DNA of 64,000 nucleotides from Onchocerca volvulus (Eukaryota; Nematoda; Chromadorea; Rhabditida; Onchocercidae). Positions 55,701 to 64,000 of this stretch are shown in pieces. Within the stretch, counting starts at the first letter, position 1. Each line of letters begins with the position of its first letter. The notes below the pieces were generated by a model, which was given only the letters and a program-made list of their open reading frames with translations, was not told the DNA's origin and did not search any database. The translations under genes were made by a program, and so were the position numbers. The stretch is from positions 22,771,154 through 22,835,153 of the forward strand of contig HG738138.1 in NCBI GenBank assembly GCA_000499405.2, read 5' to 3'.

Positions 55701-58700
55701 TCATTTTTTCTGTATTTTCTAGGCAAAAGTGCCGGCAAAAGATCAAGTAAAGATAAAGCAGAAATTCCAGCCAAAAGTAATGAAACCTTCGGAAGCATCA
55801 GTTATTGAGAGTAGCCCTTTGAAAGAAACACCTGCTGTTGTTAAAGGGTAAGTTGCACTTTCGGCTTTCTATTAGGCACTCCGGATTTCAATTTTTACGC
55901 CGTTAGCAAGCGATGAAATGAATTCTGTTAATGATTGTTCTAAAATCGGGTAAATACAAATAATTTTTATTTTTTTTTAAGTCACACTTTAGAAACGAAA
56001 TTCACATTTGAGCAAATATCAAATTATTGTGAATTAGAATTATCACAGAAAGTTAGATGAAATTCGCATATTTATAATGACTGGTTCGTAAGCCTTATGA
56101 AAGATGGACTTCTGACTCGTCTTTTTGCGCTGAATTACACTTTATTGTGAGAAGTGCCTTTTTACCTATTACCATTATTTCGTTTACTATTAACATTATT
56201 AAGTCAACTATTATCATTATTAAGTTAAAAATCAAGCAGCAAGAGTCGAAAAGTTTTGACCAGAATTTAATTTTCAGAATTTTAAAATGCTATATTCATT
56301 TTAATTTCTTTCAATTTTGCAGAAAGATTGCGGAATCAATAATACCTTCAAAGGTGAGTTCGCCCGCTTTTGAGCTCGTTTGGCATGTTTTCACTTCTGT
56401 CAAAGAAATAACTTTTTTGTGTGATTTTCGTTCATTTTTAAATACATTGTTAAATTACAGAGATGTTTCCTCAAGCCACATCGCTGTCTTTTAATATCCA
56501 AAATCGCATGGTTTGTAGTATAACATCTAGATATCATAATATCTTCTTTAACACTAAAAATACTTTAAATTTTGTTTAGATATGAGTTCTTTTTATTTTC
56601 CAAAATTTAAGACGAGTAAAACATCCAGATTTAAAGATTGACACTTAGAAACTTCGAAATCAACAAGTTTCTATTCAATGCGTCTTTCTTGAGATTAGAA
56701 AAGGCTTTTCATACAATTTTTGAGATCTTATTGGTTTCAAAATAAATCCTGCTCATAATCATTTACGACTATTCTTTGGAACTGATGTTTTGAAGGAGAA
56801 GAACATTATTACTTTCATTAACAACCGTGTGTTGAATTTCTTTAGCGTGCTGTACTGTACCAAATTTGTCATGAACGCTCTCAGCATGCAGTTGAAGTGA
56901 ATTTAGCAGAAAACGAAGATCTGATGTCTGAAGAATATGTGAAACGTGCAACGTACAATTATGGCAGTCGAATCCGCGAACGAGTCTTGGGTTTCCGCAT
57001 TCTTCGACATGTCATTGTCAGCACTTTTTATTTGGATTTTTTCAAAATTAAATATTTCAAATATAATGAGTGCTTTTTTCAATAACCTTCAGTATGGTTA
57101 ATTGCTACTCTTTGATGAAATTTAACACGTTATCTAATCAGACTTCCAAAAATTCATCTAGTCGTCTCATTGCACTGTAGAAATGATAATGCTTGGAAAT
57201 TATATTAATAGTTTATTGAAAGAATTACGTTTATCTTTGATATTATATATAATCATTTAACACTTTGCACTGAGTGGTCTTTCAGTTTATAAATCTAATG
57301 ACCTCATTTCATAAATTTTTAAAGAAATCGTAATTTATATTCAATATTTTTAGATTTAATTGTGGTTTTATTTTATAATATGTACGTTAATTCTTTTTAT
57401 TATGTTTAATCAATTTCGCTTTTTCGAATCTTCAAAATCTCATATGAAAAAGTCGAATCATTAGCTATCGTTTAAAAAAAAATTTTTTCTTTAAAAAATT
57501 CTTCAGCCACAACCGACTAAAATGGGACAAACCCAGAAAGCAGCGCCACAAATCACTCAACAGTTGAAGCCAATACAAGCTGAAATTGGACGTCAGGCAC
57601 AATTCAATGTATTGTTTAGCGGTGATGAGCCCATTACGATAAAGTGGTTCCAAAACGGTAAAGAAATCAAGCCAAGCTTCGAATTTCAGGTATCTAGATT
57701 TCTTTATGTACTTCAAATAAATAAACCGAAGCCTTTTAAAGACTGAAATGGAAATGATTTAAGCGCAAAAATTATTAATAGATTTTGCGAAGTTTTGGTT
57801 GAGAATGAGACTAGAATGAGATTGAGAATGAGGCAGTACTCAAATTCACTGAGTATTCACTGAATATAAGCGTAGTTTGACTTAGTAATTCATGATCAAG
57901 AATGAATTCATCTAGCCAGTGAGCTATCCATACCATTCTGCAGTAGTAATATTTGTTAAAACACCAAACTTTTAGGCTTATTTTTCACTGATTCTTAGAT
58001 TAATACCACTGGAAGAAGTTCAACCTTGACGATCGGAAAATTAAAAGTGGACCATATTGGTCAGTATATGTGTCGTGTAGCGAATGTTGCGGGTGCCCAG
58101 GAATCGATGGCTAATTTGGTAGTTGTTCCATCAGCCAAGCAAGGAATAGCACCTGATTTCAAACAACGAATGAATGATGTCCGCGTACAACAAAATGCAT
58201 CATCACAGTTCAAATGCATCGTTACTGGCGTTCCTGAACCGACTGCTAGCTGGTTTAAAGTGACTTTTGTTCAAAATATTAGTATATTAGGCAGTATGTT
58301 TTGGGTCCTGTGCTGGTACTTTCGACATCCAGAAATGAAGATCTTTCTTCATTTGTCTGGGATTCTTTTCAAACTCGTTAGAAATAAACTTATTATTCGA
58401 TTAAAAAGTCCTGAAACTCTAGGACGGTAAACCATTGCCAAATGACGCAAGATATCAAATTGTCGACGAAGGAAACGAACGTGTATTAATGATCTCTGAT
58501 ACGTTATCGCAAGACGCAGGTATTTATGAATGTGTTGTGAAGAATAGCGCTGGTGAAGCTAGGTGGGCCTTCGAATATTTTTTATTGCATAAATTCTTAA
58601 TTTTCTTCTAGTGCCAGTTTTGGAACTCTAAAGATTTTCCTTTTCGTTTATTTGCAAGATTAGATCACTTTTCATTTCCCATTTTTGTTCAACCAAATTG

Positions 58701-60502
58701 AATTGGATACGTGAGTGCGGAAATTCTATATGTTATGAGGTAATAGTTTTCACACGTACGTCGGACTTCAGAAAATTGGGGTTAACATCAGATGTTTGAA
58801 TTTTCATGTTATGAAAATCTTTTTTTGTTTGTGTTAATATCAGATGTTTGAATTTTCATGCTAGAAGATTCGATTTAGGTGTAAAGCTCGTCTCAATATC
58901 ATACTGGCAAGAACCGGTAAAGGAGCTGAAGCTGGACCTCGACTGGAAGCACCTCGATTCCAGTTCCAAATACAGCCTGTTGTAGTCGCTGAAGGCGCAC
59001 CGGCTGAGTTCAGAGCAACCTATACTGGTTCTCCTGGTATCACTTGTGTTTATATTTATTTATTTTCAACTTTTTACAGAGTTCGCTTGGTTTTAAAATA
59101 CTAGTAAATTACGATCATATAGAATGTTTTCATGCATTATATAGTTACTTTCGATAATCATTTATTGCTGTCGTTCAAGAACCAATGATTCGATGGTATC
59201 GTAATAATGAACCAATCAAGAAGACGAAATATTTCGAAATGAGCCAAAGTAAAGGTGAGGCGGTGCTGCGCATCACAAAATGTTATCAGGATGATGTAGC
59301 CGAATATAAATGTGAAGCGACGAATCCGGCCGGCAAAGCGACGAGTGTTGCTAATTTACTTTTGCAGCGTGAGTACTATTATTGTTCTTTTTAATCTAAG
59401 CTATATTTAGAAGATTTACTGAACAAGTAATTAAAATATCAATATTTTTTCAGCAAAAGGCGGTATTGTAACGCGAACAACGGCTGCAGCATCTTCTTCT
59501 GCAGCCGGGGCAGTGCCAAATGGTGTTATTGCTGACAGCGCTCAGATCAAGAAAAAAGCTCCTTCTTCTGGTGCACCGCAATTTATTTCAAAACTTTCGG
59601 ATATAACTGCCCGTCCAGGTGAAATTAAGATGATTTTCTGAAAGGACAGAACCAAAATTAAAACATGGCTATTGTACACTACAAACAGCCAGCTAGGATA
59701 ATTTTGGACAATTATTTTGTTTCATATCCTTGAGATTTTTACGTTGGTACGCTGCCTTAGTTCATGTATCTAATTTAAAAATAGAATTAACTCTGCAGTG
59801 GAAGGATCCTTTTCTTTGTTTTAAGTTCTATTTTTTTTTTTTCATTAGGACACACGGTAAAGTTTGTTGCCGAAATATCGGGTAACCCGCCACCGACTGT
59901 TGCGTGGCAGTTCAATGGAAAGCCACTTCATGATGGCCGCGATCACAAAGTTAGTTTTTTCCTTTTGAATTTACCTGATTTTTTTGATCTTTTCATTTAA
60001 TTTGTTTTCAAATTGGTTTTTTTCTGACCTCTGTATTTTGGTCTGTTTCAATTTTTTGAAATTTAATAAACTTTTTCGTACATAAGGGATATTATCTTAT
60101 GGTTAGAAGTTGGAATTTTTGTGATTAGAGTTCAGAGTTATTGATTTTATTTCTCTCTAATATTTATAAGTTGTAATCATCATAAGTGTAGAAAATAAAG
60201 GGAAGGGAATACAAAAGAAATAAATCGATTTTTTTATTATGCTTAAATTATTTAGATGAATGTAAAGAATATAATATTGTGTAAAAGGCAGGACTAATAT
60301 TAATTACTTATTGGTATTCGTTAGAACTGAGTAATGTATAAACATTCATTTACTGCTTTTTCAGATATCGCTAATTGGTAATAAAGCTGTTTTGGAAATG
60401 CAACGAATTTCAGAAGCAGAAGCTGGTGATTATATCATAACAATTCGTAATCCCTTGGGCGTTGTCCAGAGCCAAGCAAAACTCAAGATCCAATTACGAT
60501 AG
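15301..60502 (+). CDS. ketn-1: Kettin, titin-family giant muscle protein (about 90 exons, about 4,863 residues)
   Basis: Kettin binds actin through its Ig repeats and reinforces thin filaments and their anchorage at the I-band/dense body (known for Drosophila Sls/kettin and C. elegans KETN-1). I chained 90 exons from ATG 15301 (MPFKRPLGERIENQ) to TAG 60500-60502 (ends KLKIQLR). All phases agree and the sum is 14,592 coding bases. There are 34 Ig domains; Ig6-Ig29 show the kettin form, with D-P-x-L-K-(V/I)-x-W-(F/Y)-x-(N/D)-G in strands B-C, D-F-G-F near strand E and linkers such as LLIDTQHPDSLKRIQELE. There is no fibronectin-III or kinase domain, which excludes twitchin and argues against UNC-89. 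The start is the first ATG after a good acceptor; the N-terminus runs straight into Ig1. The length is close to that of C. elegans kettin as I recall it. Weakest joints: exon 6 donor, exon 16 acceptor, exon 78/79 boundary, exon 82 donor. Confidence 0.95.
20375..20908 (+). other. ketn-1: Kettin exons 6-7: charged helical linker
   Basis: Exons 20375-20480 and 20784-20908 (about 77 residues). The sequence LMRRDEFEKWFYEQQS, then TRERKQAMLAQSQKLRP, is charged and Gln-rich and probably helical. It is followed by a Gln/Arg-rich stretch (ITQQRQMQFQRPVTVVQ) and an acidic FDYDSI before a GT donor at 20909. The exon 6 donor is either a GC site (CCAG|GCAAGA at 20481) or a GT site six bases later (20487). 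Both give phase 1 and keep the frame into GAESNRSIS. This region separates Ig2 from Ig3 and belongs to no domain I recognise. Confidence 0.8.
21275..21902 (+). other. ketn-1: Kettin exons 8-9: Ig3
   Basis: Exons 21275-21439 and 21747-21902. After an acidic lead (LSESETEAELASIDSRG) comes Ig3: PPEIQTPLKGLKLTEGTD, Cys in ILQCNITGNPKPK, Trp in ITWLKNG and F-strand GEYTLIAENYYGK, where Leu replaces the F-strand Cys. Both exons start and end in phase 0. Confidence 0.9.
22518..22790. repeat. Diverged direct repeat of about 95 bases
   Basis: Copies at 22518-22610 and 22695-22790 share GAAATG at the left, a TTTAAGATT...A-rich centre, ATATCGAATTT/ATTGAATTTCGAAT, then CAGCGTTAAATTATCAGA versus CAGCGTGAAATTGTCAGA at the right. 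The intervening 84 bases repeat parts of the same words. No coding or transposon ends were seen. Confidence 0.6.
25856..26015. repeat. Imperfect tandem repeat, about five units of 30-42 bases
   Basis: Units begin (TA/GG)(G/T)TGATA(A/G) and several contain GTGATAACATGATTATGAC or close variants followed by ACA(G/T)AA-type ends. Unit length and sequence vary, as in a decayed minisatellite. Confidence 0.65.
26471..30746 (+). other. ketn-1: Kettin exons 10-15: Gln/Tyr/Pro-rich insert on six symmetric exons
   Basis: Exons 26471-26608, 28735-28821, 29372-29413, 29607-29663, 29829-29876 and 30564-30746 encode 46, 29, 14, 19, 16 and 61 residues (407-591). All are phase 0 at both ends and keep one frame. 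Composition is dominated by Gln, Tyr, Pro, His and Glu (for example QPDQLQQQ, KSHRQQQPIRHLPEQ, IYQPYQTYQQQFYGQ, QLQYQQQYEQHHPHTHF). No fold is expected; it resembles an unstructured, possibly extensible segment between Ig3 and Ig4. The smallest exons are called from splice signals plus frame and composition rather than homology. Introns of 2.1 kb (26609-28734), 0.55 kb and 0.7 kb show nothing else recognisable. Confidence 0.8.
31204..32794 (+). other. ketn-1: Kettin exons 16-20: Ig4, Ig5 and a charged linker
   Basis: Exons 31231-31374 (alternative start 31204), 31597-31807, 31971-32130, 32415-32529, 32706-32794. Ig4: PPQFSRIPSSETVKAGES, LSWYRSDGS, DTYLCVAENEGG. Ig5: LPQFVGKFQSVTIYEGDS, LYCKAVG, MSWSKDG, WYQCDATNDSG. 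Ig5 has Cys at both B- and F-strand positions, while Ig4 lacks the B-strand Cys. The following linker (VVVQTRQKLDTANQDQITL, then RKIDRRMARYSSKMEED) is charged and probably helical, and leads into the kettin-type repeats. The acceptor at 31203 would add a nine-codon Lys-rich tract encoded by an A-rich run. Confidence 0.88.
32914..36813 (+). other. ketn-1: Kettin exons 21-31: Ig6-Ig10 and linkers
   Basis: Exons 32914-33094, 33250-33406, 33603-33827, 34012-34155, 34426-34532, 34703-34837, 34972-35175, 35451-35617, 36057-36268, 36383-36531, 36603-36813. From Ig6 on, domains carry the kettin signature between strands B and C: SPPDDPNLKIAWLLNG (Ig6), SPVDDPNIKIVWFFNR (Ig7), APVNDPTLKVIWLKDG (Ig8), QPANDVKMVVEWYHNG (Ig9), EPMNDPTMKVDWYVNG (Ig10). 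The regular linker emerges here, imperfect at first (LESKHEHSLAQIGYLEG) and clearer after Ig9 (YLDAHHPEGLDRIHELE). In several domains His-Phe/Leu-Glu-Ala replaces the B-strand Cys. Confidence 0.92.
36937..45615 (+). other. ketn-1: Kettin exons 32-54: Ig11-Ig20 with regular linkers
   Basis: Exons: 36937-37049, 37432-37579, 37682-37825, 37912-38021, 38412-38522, 38718-38912, 39258-39461, 39788-39932, 40179-40432, 40647-40827, 40991-41127, 41228-41342, 41662-41805, 41879-42066, 42379-42553, 42728-42944, 43207-43427, 43549-43762, 44096-44324, 44404-44570, 44755-44927, 45034-45288, 45472-45615. This is the most regular part: each Ig is split over two or three exons and joined by a linker with the shared core (D/E)TQHPES(L/W)xRIQEIE, e.g. 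LGQTQHPSSVARIQEIE, YMDTEHPESLRRIREIE, LAEVQHPESWKRIQEIE. Domains alternate between F-strands with Cys (YTCVAKN, YTCRASN, YSCRAVS) and without (YTLIVKN, YTLLITN). These Ig-linker modules are the actin-binding units known for kettin. Confidence 0.94.
45750..52992 (+). other. ketn-1: Kettin exons 55-73: Ig21-Ig29, linkers degenerating
   Basis: Exons: 45750-45964, 46188-46361, 46528-46621, 46844-47079, 47284-47409, 47501-47667, 47811-48084, 48294-48512, 48812-48916, 49275-49466, 49644-49784, 49873-50061, 50220-50471, 50649-50816, 51135-51322, 51605-51728, 51842-52075, 52241-52520, 52764-52992. Ig21-Ig24 keep good linkers (VRDTQHPVSWEKIQILE, YGDTQHMESWKRIQELE). After Ig23 the linker drifts (FDSMQPQSLERIMEIE), and past Ig24 only the terminal (R/K)(I/A)xxLE survives (KAKAIERLE, GKDRIEKLE). 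Between Ig27 and Ig28 it is reduced to a few residues (VEVASIIQIDAPQIV). Ig29 is followed by ITESQLPQGVLVSDVKKLG, a last remnant. Every domain keeps the core Trp and D-(S/A/T)-G before the F-strand. Confidence 0.93.
53326..54060 (+). other. ketn-1: Kettin exons 74-76: Ig30, ordinary I-set with degenerate F-strand
   Basis: Exons 53326-53494, 53820-53897, and the start of 54000-54152. Ig30 returns to the ordinary titin-type pattern: APRFTIKPMNIQAIENEPA, Cys in RFECAVIGNPKPK, Trp in VIWYINGNQ. Its F-strand reads SDAGEIVAIAKNSEG, so the usual Tyr-x-Cys is missing. It closes the block of kettin repeats. Confidence 0.88.
54061..57016 (+). other. ketn-1: Kettin exons 76-82: PEVK-like, non-Ig segment
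   Basis: Rest of exon 54000-54152, then 54275-54445, 54792-55019, 55484-55639, 55723-55847, 56323-56353, 56846-57016: about 320 residues without an Ig fold. Lys, Glu, Pro, Val and Ala dominate (VERSKTPTEPLESAEL, MERVELRAAPKVEKEA, FKLAKPKPATELPSA, AKVPAKDQVKIKQKF), as in the elastic PEVK segments of titin-family proteins. The last exon differs: RAVLYQICHERSQHAVEV, an acidic patch, then RATYNYGSRIRERVLGF; I recognise no domain. Uncertain points: exon 78 may end at 55019 and exon 79 begin at 55484 (phase 0) or 55462; exon 81 is an 11-residue microexon; exon 82 may end at 57010 or 57016. Confidence 0.75.
55074..55120 (+). other. ketn-1: In-frame stop and AATAAA after exon 78 (possible alternative 3' end)
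   Basis: If exon 78 is not spliced at 55019, its frame continues VVEQSSNYLTEILTPQFS to TAA at 55074-55076. AATAAA follows at 55115-55120. This would end kettin inside the PEVK-like segment, without the last four Ig domains. Sequence alone does not show that it is used. Confidence 0.35.
57507..60502 (+). other. ketn-1: Kettin exons 83-90: C-terminal Ig31-Ig34
   Basis: Exons 57507-57689, 57999-58259, 58423-58562, 58879-59036, 59180-59368, 59454-59618, 59849-59949, 60365-60502. Ig31: APQITQQLKPIQAEIGRQA, IKWFQNGKE, GQYMCRVANVAG. Ig32: APDFKQRMNDVRVQQNASS, Cys in FKCIVTGVPEP, SWFKDGKPL, GIYECVVKNSAG. Ig33: APRFQFQIQPVVVAEGAPA, IRWYRNNEP, AEYKCEATNPAG. A Ser/Ala-rich spacer (TTAAASSSAAGAVPNG) precedes Ig34: APQFISKLSDITARPG, VAWQFNGKP, GDYIITIRNPLG, then the stop. 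All are ordinary I-set domains without kettin linkers, matching the linker-free C-terminal Ig cluster of kettins. Ig34 lacks both canonical Cys. Confidence 0.93.
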
Positions 60503-61100
60503 AAATATGTTGTTTTATCGATATTCAAACTTTATGTTTTTTGATGTTTAAAATTGAAAATGCCTGTTTTATGTAATAATTTACCTGAATTTTCAAATAT
60601 TCGAGTTTTGATTTTTTACTGATTATTGTCTTGATTTCTCGATATTCGTATCATTTTCCTTTTTTTGGTTCAGATGTTTTTTCTTAACTATGAGCTGTTG
60701 TTTAGTTCTATTTTGTTTGAAATTTCATATCAAATATTTCGGTAATAAGTTTTCCTTTTATTGCTAAACTGATGTTGTATATATTAATGGGATACCAATG
60801 CAAGTATTCATTTATTTGTATTGTCAGTTGTAAAGTTGCCTTCAAGTTTCATGGCTCTCTAATATAAGATTTAATTTTGCATTACGGTCAGAAATTATTT
60901 TGTCATATTGTATTCTTGACTCTCTAATAATTTTTTTGGTGAACTGCGCTGTGAGAGAGAATTATGCTTCTGCCAGTATGCCTTTTGTAATTTCATTTTA
61001 AAACTTCAGTTGTTTTTTTTATTTCATTTTCTTTGAATTTCTCGATTGAACAGCAATATTTTTGCTATAAACCTTAATAAACTTTCATGTTACTGCAAAT
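60503..61100 (+). other. ketn-1: Probable kettin 3' UTR
   Basis: AT-rich, non-coding sequence after the TAG. The first AATAAA seen after the stop is at 61076-61081, about 575 bases downstream, and is the best candidate poly(A) signal. Confidence 0.5.
61076..61081 (+). terminator. ketn-1: Candidate poly(A) signal AATAAA for kettin
   Basis: Exact AATAAA downstream of the kettin stop. The cleavage site cannot be determined from sequence alone. Confidence 0.45.
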
Positions 61101-63290
61101 GATCGATAAGAGGCATTCTTCAAATGAAGTAGTTCAATTCAGGCCGTAATATTTATAATGATCTTTGGTGCTTTGAATTCAAGAATATTGTTCGCAGTGT
61201 CATTTTGTAATAGCAAGTTATTGAGGTTTATATTTGAAAAGAAGATCAAGAAAACATCCCTTATCTTAATAAGCAGATCTGTGAATGGCAATTATGACAA
61301 GATAAATGTTCTCATATTTAGATTCCTTGGCATCAAGAATTGTTTCAATATTCTTAACATGATCAGTGAAACAAATTTTACAAAGCATGGTAATCACAAA
61401 AATCTTATAATGATGTTTTGCAAAAAATTTCGAACTTTATATTAATATTTTCGGAGGAAAGTTATTTTGAAGATAAGGAATTTCCAATTTATATTCTACA
61501 TAATTCTCCCAAAGTAATTTTTCGCCGGATTCTAAATTCCTTAATGAAGTTTATTTGCTCGCAAAATAGAAATATATTGAAAAAGAATCCGTCGCATGAA
61601 TTTACTGAAATCGCAATATGACGTAAATGTTATTTTATATTACTGGAGTTCAATATAATTAAGTCCTTTTTTTTTTTTCAAACTGTTTTCAATAAAATGC
61701 AATTTAAAAAGTCATTGTGTAATTGGATTTTCAGAATTCTGTCGAGAATGAATTCAAGTTCAAGAAAGCACTTCTGCTCACTTATGTGAATTAATTGATA
61801 TCTTTCCGATCTAATTATAGCTTCAATAATAGGATCAGGTGTTGAATGTCTGCACTATGTGTTAGAAAATGTTAGCACTATGGACATAAAATATTCGATT
61901 GATTATATACAATAACTTTCCAAGGGAATTCAGATATTAAATTTCTAGCAAAATCACTATTTTATTTTAAACAAAATTTCACAAAATTTTTTTCTTTATG
62001 ATTCATTTTGCAACGCGTTTTTTCTTTTCTGTTATCCAGGATAAATCATTAGTTGAACTTTTCTTCATAAAGCTTGGATAAGTTTTGGTTCTATAGAAAA
62101 TCAATAGAAAAACAACTGTTTTTCTGGCTGATAATTAAGTGAAACATTTTTAAAGGAAAATGCATTTAAAAAAATTGAAAAAAATTTAGAAATTTCCAAG
62201 TTCCTTGGATATGTATGCATGCTGAATCATTTCGTTGGTAAAAAAACATCAAACAGTTGTGAAAAGATATCAAAACGACACTTAGAATTAGATCCGAACA
62301 AGTCAAAATTTCTGATTTCCGAATTTTTGATCTTTATTTGACGATACTTTTTTGTCGAAGTAAGCTTCACTGAGACTTCGAAGACTTCAAAATTTGTTGC
62401 AATGACTAAAAATTTTTTAAAGAATAAGAAATATTGTGAAATATTTTTTTTATATTTGAAAAGGGGTATTTATCGTGTTTCAAAGAACTTTAAATTATTT
62501 CGCTTAAAAGAAAAAAATAAGAAGAAATTCTATCTACACAAAATTTGAAAGACGAAATTTAACGCAATTTTTCACTTAGCTTGGAATCAGAGATTGATGA
62601 ATTAATTGGCTTTCATAATTTTTAATATTCATTATTCATGCTTTGCAGCTACAAATGCCTTTTTTCATCAGCCACGAAAATTTGAAATCAAAGTTTCTGT
62701 AGCAGCAAATTCTTGCAAAGCACAACTGGAGTTGAAGAAAATTTGAAAAATAATTTCTAAATAATCGGAAAAATGTAAAAAATAGATCGCAAAAATACCG
62801 AAACATGAAAAAACTGCAAATCGAATTTGAATCTGCTTTACGTCTTTCTTATCGTCATTTACGAAATATTTTTGGAATACATCATCCAACCACAAAATAG
62901 CCAAGCCTCATTAAGCTACATATTTTGAATTTTTTGTTTTGGTTTTAGAAAGAAGCATTTAGATAAAAAAATAAAAATTTTTTTTTTAATTTATTAAGCT
63001 TGTTTGAAATCTCTATTTTATGTTAATCGGTAACGTATTATTTCAGAAAATCTAATAAATCAAATTCCGCTTGTAATATTCAATTTTTTTAAAACAATCA
63101 ATTGATCAGAAATGATTGCATTTAGACATTACACATCCGGCGTGAAATTTATCTTTGTGTGATTGATGTGAAGTATTAAAAAAAGATTTATTCTCTTGCT
63201 ATATCAAAATATTAGTATTTTTTTTCTCAATTTAACAAATGTGTATCAAAAGTATATCATCCCTCATAAGATTTATTGATATAAACTTTC
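61101..63290. other. Downstream intergenic DNA, nothing recognised
   Basis: Open frames (for example + 61158-61445 and antisense 62668-62904) are short and rich in Phe, Ile, Leu, Lys and Asn, with no recognisable domain or splice chain. Confidence 0.5.
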
Positions 63291-63299
63291 TGATAATGG

Positions 63300-63975
63300 A
63301 ATGAATCGTGGAGAAAAAATGGAGCGTTCAATATTTGTTGTCGAAAAGAAAAAGTTCATTGAATTTGTGTTGTTTGATGAGATGTGGAGAGTTAGCTGTC
63401 TTAACAATTGATGTATTGGAGAAAACAATTGCGTAAGATTGTTTGTTGAAATTGAAGGTTGGAAGAAGTTTGAAGCTTCTCAGCTAAGCGATTTGCATAA
63501 CAACCAAAGCAAAAACTTTAGCCTGAAGGCTATTAACCCACCTGTTGAAATTGAAGAGAGCTAACAGACATCAAAAAGATTGAAAGTTTGTGAATCAGCA
63601 TCCTCTCATCTCAGATATAATACTTCTAAACTATTCTGCACAACACAGATATTACAATATCACGAAAGATTTTGCAAATCTTTTAAACTCAGAGATAGGA
63701 AAATGCGGAAAAGTTTGTTGAGAAACATTATCACGAAGTGGAGAAAGATAACAAAGAAATTGATAGATCGATCTCGAGAATGATTTGAAGTGAAGACATA
63801 GCAGATTGTTGAAGTTTAATCGAGAAAAGCATTGATGCAGAGGATCTCGAAGTTCGAATCAGCAGTTCACATCCGTCAGTGTACATCTATCTCTCCAAAC
63901 TGACTTGACCAAACTTCTGGAGGTGATACAGTGCCCCTCTAGAAGAATTCATCGTATCTCCAGAAAATCCTTCAA
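63300..63975. other. Less AT-rich patch of unknown nature at the right edge
   Basis: The patch rises to nearly half G+C in 63841-63960, against roughly a quarter to a third in the flanking DNA. Short charged, helix-like peptides can be read in broken + frames (for example EKFVEKHYHEVEKDNKEID, interrupted by stops). Words such as GTTGAAATTGAAG and GAATCAGCA recur. It could be a decayed gene or repeat, or the start of a neighbouring gene, and I cannot decide between these. Confidence 0.35.
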
Positions 63976-64000
63976 CTAATTGAAATAATTAAAAAAATCT

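Noticed and set aside
58260..58430. Intron after exon 84 is open in frame and could be retained
   Set aside because: The peptide is hydrophobic and unlike Ig, its length is not a multiple of three, and normal splicing restores SWFKDGKPL exactly at the Ig core.
15301..60502. Twitchin, titin or UNC-89 (obscurin) instead of kettin
   Set aside because: There is no fibronectin-III, kinase, RhoGEF or PH domain, and the regular Ig-linker modules with the DTQHPES...RIQEIE motif are specific to kettin.
61158..61621. Possible small genes downstream of kettin
   Set aside because: Short Ile/Phe/Lys/Asn-rich frames in AT-rich DNA with no splice chain or domain.
63845..63875. tRNA-like T-loop word (GTTCGAATC)
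   Set aside because: No matching acceptor stem, D-arm or anticodon arm around it.

Overview
The window is nuclear DNA from a nematode. It is strongly AT-rich, has many short exons with GT-AG introns and TTTCAG-type acceptors, and carries two recognisable animal genes, both on the + strand. The exon density (about 90 coding exons in 45 kb), the base composition and the protein sequences suit a parasitic spirurid or filarial worm. I cannot fix the genus from sequence alone.

Region 1 (1-7345) is AT-rich DNA with no clear gene, probably intronic or upstream sequence of the first gene. Region 2 (7346-10600) is the 3' end of a neurexin (nrx-1): a Thr/Ser-rich juxtamembrane stalk, one transmembrane helix and a cytoplasmic tail ending in the PDZ-binding sequence KEWYV. 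The laminin-G/EGF ectodomain is not in the window. Region 3 (10601-15300) is intergenic, with an acceptor just before the next start codon that could serve trans-splicing.

Region 4 (15301-60502) is one giant gene, kettin (ketn-1), a titin-family protein of muscle thin filaments near the dense body (Z-disc). I could chain 90 exons with consistent phases into one frame of about 4,863 residues. The order is: Ig1-Ig2, a charged helical linker, Ig3, a Gln/Tyr-rich insert on six small symmetric exons, Ig4-Ig5, a long block Ig6-Ig29 of kettin-type Ig domains joined mostly by ~35-residue linkers around a D-T-Q-H-P-E-S...R-I-Q-E-I-E motif, Ig30, a ~320-residue Lys/Glu/Pro-rich (PEVK-like) non-Ig stretch, and four terminal Ig domains. 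Region 5 (60503-64000) holds the kettin 3' UTR and intergenic DNA, with a less AT-rich patch at the right edge.

The two genes are not functionally linked: one is a synaptic adhesion receptor, the other a sarcomere component. The most interesting points are splice choices that preserve frame: an optional 433-residue stalk in neurexin, skippable Gln-rich exons and an optional poly-Lys tract in kettin, and a read-through kettin exon with its own stop and AATAAA. No CRISPR, rRNA, tRNA or intact mobile element was recognised.
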